Shown: positions 1 to 5,369 of the stretch, piece by piece
How the letters are laid out: every line of letters starts with the position of its first letter
Position numbering within the stretch: position 1 is the stretch's first letter
From: Planctomycetales bacterium
GTDB lineage: Bacteria; Planctomycetota; Planctomycetia; Pirellulales; Thermoguttaceae
DNA: 8,089 nt
Reading direction: 5' to 3'
NCBI GenBank assembly: GCA_007122045.1
Contig: SKJM01000775.1
Span: forward strand, 1-8,089
Position numbers and translations under genes: made by a program
Notes under the pieces: generated by a model
The model's input: only the letters and a program-made list of their open reading frames with translations
The model's database searches: none
Told to the model about the DNA's origin: nothing

Positions 1-420
1 GGGGTAGACCTGGGAATACGGGCCGAACATTTCGCGCCACCGCCGCCGAAAGTGCAGGCGGTACGCCGTGTCGAGGGCGTGACCGGCTTCGTGCCGAAGA
101 ATCCGCATGCACCACTCCTGGGTTCCTCCTTCCACCTCGAGCATCTGCTTGCGTTCCAGCCGGGGGTGCGCCAGGTAAAAGGGAATGGCGATGCCCGGAA
201 TCCCGTCCTGCGAGAACCATTCGTCGGAAAGCCAGCAGTGCGGCCGGAAGACGATCTCCCGCGCCTCCAATTCTTCGTACAGGCGTTCGATCCGCCGCTG
301 GAGCACCGGGCCGGGCGACTTCAGCCCCAGGTCGCAAATGCGCAATTGGAGCAGCTCGGCGTCGGCGTACTCCTCCCAGAGAAATGGGGCCTCGGCGTGG
401 GATTGGGTGGAACGATTCAT
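1..420 (-). CDS. Putative zinc metallopeptidase, N-terminal part (cut by window edge)
   Basis: The minus-strand frame opens with ATG at 420 (MNRSTQSHAEAPFLWEEY...) and runs 140 codons without a stop to the window edge, so the C-terminus is missing. The clearest motif is RHEAGHALD: H110-E111-x-x-H114 is the HExxH zinc site of zincin peptidases, and the third metal ligand should lie in the missing part. Upstream, RPHCWLSDEWFSQDGIPGIAIP and FYLAHPRLERKQMLEVEGG match, from memory, a conserved planctomycete family usually named 'putative zinc-binding metallopeptidase'. No signal peptide is seen, so a cytoplasmic protein is likely; the substrate is unknown. There is no Shine-Dalgarno before the ATG. 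A GTG at 448-450 is in frame, but the family N-terminus as I remember it fits the ATG. The gene lies 288 bp downstream of the VWA gene and is probably transcribed separately. The motif is certain; the biological role is not. Confidence 0.85.
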   Translation of the reverse strand, partial: MNRSTQSHAEAPFLWEEYADAELLQLRICDLGLKSPGPVLQRRIERLYEELEAREIVFRPHCWLSDEWFSQDGIPGIAIPFYLAHPRLERKQMLEVEGGTQEWCMRILRHEAGHALDTAYRLHFRRRWREMFGPYSQVYP

Positions 421-708
421 GGAATGGGACCCGCGACGGACTCGCGACACGGCTGATTTCCTCCCTGCCGGATGGCGGTGATCGTGTACGGGCGGATGGG
501 GGAAACGACGGTCTTCCTGCGTGGTTGTTCTTGCCGCGCACCGGCGAACACGCGCTGCCGCGCATTCGCTGCATGACCAATAATAAAGCGAACACGAAAA
601 CGGGGCAACCGGAGTTTGCCCGGCCCATGCCGTCGCCCGCCGTCGCAAGCCGACCGGTCCCCCTCGACCCCCGACCGCGTGCAGCCGCGTTCACCAGGCT
701 GGCAAGAC
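421..708. other. Gene-poor intergenic stretch
   Basis: I see no convincing gene between the VWA stop and the metallopeptidase start. A 63-codon minus-strand frame (417-608) overlaps the metallopeptidase start and is rich in Arg and Pro, as expected of non-coding GC-rich DNA. The stretch holds a possible terminator for the VWA gene (597-621) and a short AT-rich patch around 578-600. On the minus strand that patch reads TTTATTATT and could be part of a promoter for the metallopeptidase, but no clear -35 box is visible. Confidence 0.55.
597..621 (-). terminator. Possible weak intrinsic terminator after the VWA gene
   Basis: On the minus strand, about 90 nt past the VWA stop, GGGCAA and TTGCCC (616-621 and 603-608 in plus coordinates) form a 6-bp stem with a 7-nt loop. 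CG and then only four Ts follow. The T tract is short for a strong Rho-independent terminator. Position and orientation suit termination before the metallopeptidase gene. This is inferred from sequence pattern alone. Confidence 0.35.
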
Positions 709-1575
709 CTACCGAAGCCCCGGGGCCGCTTGCGTGCCCATGTTCAAGAACTGGATGAGGCATACCATGTCGGCATTGAAGGCCATGCCGCGGGCGCCCG
801 GTTGGAGGTCGAACCCCTCGGCCCGAGCCTGCCGCACGAAGGGGTCGGGCAGCACGCTGGACATGTGGAACAGCACGCGGGCGAGTTCGTCGGGCAAGGC
901 GTCGTCGCGGGCGGGGAACATGAACGGCTCGGCCGCCGTGACCGAAAGGTGGCAATTCAGCAGCAGCACGTTTCCGTCCTCGGTCGCCAGGTTCCGCACC
1001 GCCTCGGCGTAGGGGATCGGGTCGCCGTCCTGCGACTCGCCGTCGGAAATGTGGATGACAATAGGCGGGAAGCTTCGCGGATGCTCGGCAATCCAGTGGC
1101 TCAACAACTGGTGCGTGTGATACAACATGTGGCACATGGGGGTCCCGCCTTCCGTGATCGGGTCGACCCAGACCGGCACTTCGCACGGAATTTCGAGCAT
1201 CTGGCCCGTCTGGTCGTCGGGAATGTACCGCGGCTGGGTGTCGATCCGCGCCGGTTGGGCGCCGATTTCGGGAATGGAGACGATCGGCCGGCCGGCCAAG
1301 GGCCCGGAAAGCGCCGACTGGATGATCGGATTGGCGTGCTGGTCGGTGCGGTAGCCGAACACGCCCACGTCCATCCAGTCCTTGATGCCCTCATCGCCGC
1401 TGGCCCGAATGGCCATGTTCTCCAGCCAGCCGTTGATGGCCGTCGCCAGTTCGTCGCACTTGCGGCGCTGCGAGTTGCCCAGCGGCTCTTCCATGGAGAA
1501 CGACTGATCGAGGAGGAACAAAAAGCAGGCCTTGTTCTGGCGGCTGATTTCTTGGGTGTACGGCGCTCGGGTCAT
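709..1575 (-). CDS. VWA-domain protein with complete MIDAS site
   Basis: A 288-residue soluble protein made almost entirely of a von Willebrand factor A fold. The metal-ion-dependent adhesion site is complete: DQSFS (D23, S25, S27), the threonine in GGTPM (T145), and the aspartate in ISDGE (D178). Such domains bind ligands or partner proteins through a divalent metal. The C-terminal part (LPDELARVLFHMSS near 228-240, GARGMAFNADMV near 260-271, then FLNMGT) resembles, from memory, VWA proteins encoded beside PP2C phosphatases and Ser/Thr kinases, as in TerY-P-type stress modules; neither partner is present in this window. No signal peptide or membrane helix is seen, so it is probably cytoplasmic. 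The start is well supported by AGGAG six bases upstream. It lies downstream of the response regulator on the same strand, 144 bp apart, with tandem palindromes between. The fold is certain; the function is unknown. Confidence 0.9.
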   Translation of the reverse strand: MTRAPYTQEISRQNKACFLFLLDQSFSMEEPLGNSQRRKCDELATAINGWLENMAIRASGDEGIKDWMDVGVFGYRTDQHANPIIQSALSGPLAGRPIVSIPEIGAQPARIDTQPRYIPDDQTGQMLEIPCEVPVWVDPITEGGTPMCHMLYHTHQLLSHWIAEHPRSFPPIVIHISDGESQDGDPIPYAEAVRNLATEDGNVLLLNCHLSVTAAEPFMFPARDDALPDELARVLFHMSSVLPDPFVRQARAEGFDLQPGARGMAFNADMVCLIQFLNMGTQAAPGLR

Positions 1576-1581
1576 ATCCGG

Positions 1582-1586
1582 CTCCT
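1582..1586 (-). promoter_or_regulatory. Ribosome binding site of the VWA gene
   Basis: AGGAG on the minus strand, six bases before the ATG at 1575. It fixes the start and is one of only two strong Shine-Dalgarno sequences seen in the window. Confidence 0.75.
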
Positions 1587-1610
1587 GTGGTCATCGTCGT
1601 GCCAAATAGT

Positions 1611-1670
1611 ACTGTTTCACGCTTCAGCGTGCGAAATCACTGTTGGAGTTCACGCTTCAGCGTGTGAAAA
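1611..1670. repeat. Two tandem palindromic units (REP-like)
   Basis: Two near-identical units follow each other. Each contains the palindrome CACGCTTCAGCGTG (1618-1631 and 1651-1664), a 6-bp stem with a 2-nt TC loop, followed by YGAAA. Both units begin with ACTGTT (1611 and 1639). The second unit carries five extra bases, GGAGT, between ACTGTT and TCACGC, which completes the motif TTGGAGT (1643-1649). The repeat lies between the response regulator stop and the VWA start, so any transcript spanning both genes would carry two small hairpins. That could affect termination, RNA stability or processing. Its design matches the element at 4023-4078. Confidence 0.8.
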
Positions 1671-1719
1671 TGGTTTGTTGATTATCCCGGCTCCCGCCGC
1701 AATTGCAATGACATCCCCG

Positions 1720-3036
1720 TTACAGCCCGTGCTTGCCGAGCTTGTCGCGGAAGGTCGAAGGTTTCATGCCCAGCGAGGCGGCCGCCGCCGTCTTGTTCCC
1801 TCCGCACGCGCGGAGCGCCTCCTCGAGCAGCTCGCGCTCGGTGCGGTTCACGGCGGCCTGGAAACCGCCGGGCCGCTCGCCCTCCGGCTCGAAGTTGCGG
1901 ATTTCGTGGCGGGCGATCTCGGCGGAGATGTGCCCGCCGCCAATCAGCAGCGCGCGTTCCAGCGTGTTGTACAGCTCGCGCACGTTGCCCGGCCAACGGT
2001 GGCGCTGGAACAACTCGACCGCCTCCGCGTCGATCCGGTACGGCTGCCCCTTGGCGATCCGGCCCAGCAGGTACTCGACCAGTTCGGGAATGTCTTCCAG
2101 CCGCTCGCGGAGCGGCGGGATGTTCATACGCAGCACGTCGAGCCGGTAATAGAGGTCCTCGCGGAAGGTGCCTTCCGAGATCTTTTCGAGCAGATTCCGC
2201 TTCGTCGACGCGATGACGCGCACATCCGCCTCGATCAACCGCGTCCCTCCCACGCGCTCGTACACCTTCTCTTCGATGGCCCGCAGCAGCTTCGATTGCT
2301 GTTCGATGGGGATGTCGTCCACGTCGTCGAGGTACAGCGTGCCCCCCTCGGCCAGCGCGAAGCGGCCCTGCCGCTCCGCCTCGGCCCCGGTGAACGAGCC
2401 CTTCTCGTGGCCGTACAACTCGCTTTCGATCAATTGCGGGGGAAACAGCGTGCAGCCCACCTTCACAAAGGGGAACCCGTGCCGGTGCGAACTGCGGTGG
2501 ATCATCTGCGCCACCAGGTCCTTGCCCACCCCGGTCTCGCCGTACAGAAGCACGTTGGCGTCGGTGCGGGCACAGATGGCGGCCATCTGCTTCACCCGCC
2601 CGATGCCCGGCGAATGGCCGATGATTTCCTGGTGAATGACCGGTTCCGCCCGGCCTGCGCCGGCGTCGGGCGCCTGCCGGCTCCGCTCGATCCGCGCCAG
2701 CAGCGGAAATACGTCTTCGTTGCGGAACGGCTTGGTCAGGAAATCGAACGCCCCCAGCTTGACCGCTTCGACCGCCACGGGAATGCTCCCATAGGCGGTC
2801 ATCATAATCACTTCCAAGTCCGGCCAGGGCCCCTGCTTGATGCGCCGCAGCAGTTCAATGCCGTCGAGCTTCGGCATCTTCAGATCGGTCACCACCACGT
2901 CGAACGGTCCGCTTTCCAAGTGCTGCAACGCTTCCTCCCCGTCCGAAGCGGCCACCACGTCGTGCCCCTGGGTAGCCAGATCGTCGGTCAGGGTCACGCG
3001 TTTGATTTTCTCGTCGTCGACAACCAGGATGCGCAT
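1720..3036 (-). CDS. Sigma-54-dependent response regulator, NtrC/AtoC type
   Basis: A 438-residue three-domain transcription activator. Receiver domain, 1-115: acidic pair D7/D8, phospho-acceptor D51 in VVTDLKMP, T80 and K102. AAA+ sigma-54 interaction domain, about 135-365: Walker A GETGVGKD (166-173), sigma-54 contact loop GSFTGA (213-218; GAFTGA in most relatives), Walker B TLYLDD (233-238), arginine-finger region FREDLYYRLD (291-300) and WPGNVREL (348-355). Fis-type helix-turn-helix, about 396-438. When phosphorylated by a sensor kinase, such proteins assemble on upstream sites and use ATP to open sigma-54 promoters. No kinase gene is adjacent, so its partner must lie elsewhere. The Walker B acid is Asp (D238) where Glu is usual. 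The ATG at 3036 starts directly at the receiver's first strand (MRILVVDDE), so the start is secure despite the lack of a Shine-Dalgarno. The target genes cannot be told from this window. Confidence 0.95.
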   Translation of the reverse strand: MRILVVDDEKIKRVTLTDDLATQGHDVVAASDGEEALQHLESGPFDVVVTDLKMPKLDGIELLRRIKQGPWPDLEVIMMTAYGSIPVAVEAVKLGAFDFLTKPFRNEDVFPLLARIERSRQAPDAGAGRAEPVIHQEIIGHSPGIGRVKQMAAICARTDANVLLYGETGVGKDLVAQMIHRSSHRHGFPFVKVGCTLFPPQLIESELYGHEKGSFTGAEAERQGRFALAEGGTLYLDDVDDIPIEQQSKLLRAIEEKVYERVGGTRLIEADVRVIASTKRNLLEKISEGTFREDLYYRLDVLRMNIPPLRERLEDIPELVEYLLGRIAKGQPYRIDAEAVELFQRHRWPGNVRELYNTLERALLIGGGHISAEIARHEIRNFEPEGERPGGFQAAVNRTERELLEEALRACGGNKTAAAASLGMKPSTFRDKLGKHGL

Positions 3037-3169
3037 CGTTTTCAGCAGAGTTTACAGGAAGGGGTGACCACCCGTTCGTGGTGGCCGTTGTGGCCCAAGG
3101 GTGCAGCTTTACGCTATTCAGGCGAAAACGGGCGACATTCCCCTGTGAACCGTTACGGGAATTGTAAGC

Positions 3170-3916
3170 CTACCACCGGCACTCGGTCCATGCCGCCTGC
3201 CCGTACTTTTCGGCCACCAGGGCGGCGGTCCGCGCCCGCGGCCAGTCGGTTGCTCGCTCCGCGGCCGACCACGTCCGCCGGAGCAGCGAACAGATGATGT
3301 CGCGGCCAAGCGGCAGATTCGTGAGGAACCGGTCGTGGCGCCGGCCGGCCCGGTAGTCGGGCACGCGGGGCGGCATGGGGAGGTATTCCGTAACACGCTC
3401 TAGTGGAAAGTCGTACAACAATGTGCCGTGGTACAGCAAGTGCCGCCGCTTCACCCGCGCGCTGTTGCCTGAACATTTCAGCCACGGCACTGCCGCCCCG
3501 TTGCCCTCGGTCAGCGCCAAGTCGCTGGTTCCGGCACAGGCGATGCCCGGGGTGCCCCCGCTCAGGGCGGGCGCCGTCCTGCCCAATACGTACCGGTGCG
3601 CGGCGTCGATTCGGCGGGTTTCCGGGCGGAGTTGGTGGCTGAGAATCAAGGCGTAGGTCAGGCAGCCCGGGCCCAGTACGACGGCCGCCCCGCCGCTAGG
3701 ACGCCGCAGCACGGGTACGCCCGACCGGCGGCAGGCCGCCAAGTTCACTTCGCAGCCCAACCGGGAGGATCGGCCCACCACCACCATCATTTCGGGCGAT
3801 TCCCACACCCGCAGCGTCTCGATGGGGCCGGGCGCGGCCTCGGCCTCCTCCAGCAACGCTTCATCGAGCGCCAGGTTCTCCGCGGGGGTCGGCAGCGTCA
3901 GTTCAAGGTAGCGCAT
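3170..3916 (-). CDS. Lipoate/biotin protein ligase-like protein (LplA/LipB fold)
   Basis: A 248-residue protein of the BPL/LplA/LipB superfamily, which attaches or transfers lipoate, octanoate or biotin to acceptor domains. Visible signatures: N-terminal ENLALDEALLEE (13-24), LRVWES (35-40), the substrate-loop motif LRRPSGGAAVV (70-80) followed by GPGCLTYAL (82-90), and WLKCSGNSARV (145-155), whose K147 is in the place of the conserved lysine of lipoate ligases. YHGTLLYDF (162-170) follows. The usual loop is RRxSGGGxVxH; here the third Gly is Ala and the His is absent, so the exact activity (ligase, octanoyltransferase or neither) is uncertain. The start is set at MRYLELTLP because relatives begin near there. 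An in-frame ATG at 3967 would add 17 low-complexity residues. No E2, H-protein or lipoate synthase gene is nearby. It is divergent from the HEAT gene, with a repeat element between. Confidence 0.8.
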   Translation of the reverse strand: MRYLELTLPTPAENLALDEALLEEAEAAPGPIETLRVWESPEMMVVVGRSSRLGCEVNLAACRRSGVPVLRRPSGGAAVVLGPGCLTYALILSHQLRPETRRIDAAHRYVLGRTAPALSGGTPGIACAGTSDLALTEGNGAAVPWLKCSGNSARVKRRHLLYHGTLLYDFPLERVTEYLPMPPRVPDYRAGRRHDRFLTNLPLGRDIICSLLRRTWSAAERATDWPRARTAALVAEKYGQAAWTECRW

Positions 3917-4022
3917 CGCCCCATTGTTACCCGCCGCGCCTTGACTGGCCAGGGGCCGCGGGGCCATGATGAGGGCAGGGGTTTATTTCCGGGTCTTCCG
4001 TTTCCAGGTGCAGGCCGTCTGG

Positions 4023-4078
4023 GTTGGAGTGCCGCCTTTAGGCGGTTTCTTCTTGCCGGCTAAAGCCGGGACTCCAAC
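4023..4078. repeat. 56-bp double-hairpin element with 8-bp inverted ends
   Basis: The ends are GTTGGAGT (4023-4030) and its exact complement ACTCCAAC (4071-4078). Inside are two perfect palindromes with 2-nt loops: CCGCCTTTAGGCGG (4032-4045) and CCGGCTAAAGCCGG (4056-4069), separated by TTTCTTCTTG. Read from either end the element has the form TTGGAGT, one base, then a palindrome with a CTTTAG centre, so it is two copies of one unit in inverted orientation. It sits in the divergent intergenic region between the ligase and HEAT genes. It resembles REP/BIME-type elements of other bacteria. A small mobile non-autonomous element is possible, but no target-site duplication was found. Confidence 0.85.
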
Positions 4079-4141
4079 GGGCCACAGGTTGCACCCAGAA
4101 GCTGGCGAGCCCTATTTCCGTCCACCAATTATACGCCTCCC

Positions 4142-5287
4142 ATGGCCCAACCGGTCCGCAATCACCCCGGCGCAGGCTTCTCCACACGGGGAATGCTGGT
4201 CAAACTCGTGCTGCTGCCCGCACTGTTGGTTGGGCTCTTTGTAGCCCTCGCCATTCTGGCCGGCTGGGCCCGGTTCACACCCGGCGATCCCGAGGATGCC
4301 CTTGCCGCCCTGCAGCGCGGCGGCGGGGGGCCGTGGCGGGCGGCAGCGCTGGTGCGGACCCTGGCCGAACCCCGCAACCGCGCCATGCGGCAGGACCCCC
4401 GACTGTTGGACCGGCTTATCGCCCTTTTGTGGCATGAGACGGCGCGAGCCGACACGACCTCCGATGCCGTCGAGCTGCGCAGCTACCTTTGCCTGGCGAT
4501 TGGCCAATTCGAGCTTGCCGGCGGCGTACCCGTCTTGGCCGACACCGCCCGCGGCCGAGGTGACCCGGCGGAAGTGCCGCTCCGGGTGGCCGCGCTGGAG
4601 GCGCTAGCACTGCTGGCCAACCGCCTTGGCCCCCAGGTACTTCACCTTCCTCCGGCCGACACCCCCAGCGGCCCCACCTCCTCGGCCGACTCCGCAGCGC
4701 CCCGCGCCAATGTCCACTCCGCCGCGCCTTCGCCGGATGGCGAGCACGGCGCCCCTGTTACGGCCCTGGCGGTGGTGGTCGACTGCGCCGACGACCGCGA
4801 CGCCCGGGTGCGCGGCGCAGCGGCCTATACGTTGGGAGTTGCCGGCGGGGCGGAGGCGGAACAACGGTTACGCACGCTCCTGCTCGATACCGTCGCGGCG
4901 GTGCGTTACAACGCGGCGACCGGCCTCGCCCGGCTGGGCGATCCCACCGGCGCCGCGGTGTTGGCCGAAATGCTCGAGGTCAGCATGCAGCACGCCGGCC
5001 CAACCGAATCGCCCGCGTTCGACGATGACCAACTAGCGCGGAATGCGCTGCGCGCGGCCGAGAAGCTCGGTGAAGCCGTGCGCGCCGCCGAAGGCAGTGT
5101 GACGGCTTACGTGGACGATCGGACCGGGGTGGCGGAAACCGCAGTTCCCATCGAGGCCCGGCAGGGCCTCGACGCGTTGCACCGCGCCGTTGGCCGGGCC
5201 GCGCGCCGGCATCCCTCGCCGCAGTGGCGCACCCGGGCCGCCGCCGTCGAACGCCGGCTGCAACAAGCCGGCTTCAGCGCGCCATGA
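4142..5287 (+). CDS. Membrane-anchored HEAT-repeat protein
   Basis: A 381-residue protein. After a short basic N-terminus, residues 18-42 (MLVKLVLLPALLVGLFVALAI and on) form one strong membrane helix, an N-terminal anchor. The remainder is alanine- and leucine-rich helical repeat. The clearest HEAT units are 218-247 (DRDARVRGAAAYTLGVAGG...) and 249-278 (DTVAAVRYNAATGLARLGDP...); more degenerate helical pairs lie at about 65-160. A Pro/Ser/Ala-rich stretch (169-205) interrupts the repeats and may be a flexible loop. HEAT arrays act as protein-binding scaffolds, so this is likely a structural or adaptor protein rather than an enzyme. No Shine-Dalgarno precedes the ATG. TTATAC at 4129-4134 could be a -10 box giving a leaderless message. 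The gene ends 82 bp from the stop of the convergent 732-residue gene. The fold call is good; the partner is unknown. Confidence 0.85.
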   Translation: MAQPVRNHPGAGFSTRGMLVKLVLLPALLVGLFVALAILAGWARFTPGDPEDALAALQRGGGGPWRAAALVRTLAEPRNRAMRQDPRLLDRLIALLWHETARADTTSDAVELRSYLCLAIGQFELAGGVPVLADTARGRGDPAEVPLRVAALEALALLANRLGPQVLHLPPADTPSGPTSSADSAAPRANVHSAAPSPDGEHGAPVTALAVVVDCADDRDARVRGAAAYTLGVAGGAEAEQRLRTLLLDTVAAVRYNAATGLARLGDPTGAAVLAEMLEVSMQHAGPTESPAFDDDQLARNALRAAEKLGEAVRAAEGSVTAYVDDRTGVAETAVPIEARQGLDALHRAVGRAARRHPSPQWRTRAAAVERRLQQAGFSAP

Positions 5288-5369
5288 CGCCTCGGCGCGG
5301 ACGGCGGCTCCACGCACATGGACGAGTCATGACAGCCGCGTGTTTCCACCCGCTGCGACGTGGCCAGCC

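Noticed and set aside
1587..1605. Sigma-54 promoter before the VWA gene (TGGCACG on the minus strand)
   Set aside because: The -24 half matches, but the -12 half reads TGAC instead of TTGC. The transcript would also start after the ribosome binding site.
1611..1670. CRISPR array
   Set aside because: Only two units exist, they are near-identical throughout with no unique spacers, and no cas genes are present.
3137..3162. Terminator after the ligase gene (ATTCCC/GGGAAT stem on the minus strand)
   Set aside because: The loop is 14 nt, the stem is weak and the TTTT lies nine bases away, so it does not fit an intrinsic terminator.
616..3297. An 893-codon plus-strand open frame
   Set aside because: It is antisense to the VWA and response regulator genes, both with clear domains. 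Their starts (1575 and 3036) differ by a multiple of three, so they share a phase and one antisense frame stays open across both in GC-biased DNA. Its translation has no recognisable domain.
5288..5369. Bidirectional terminator between the convergent genes
   Set aside because: No stable stem followed by a T tract was found on either strand.
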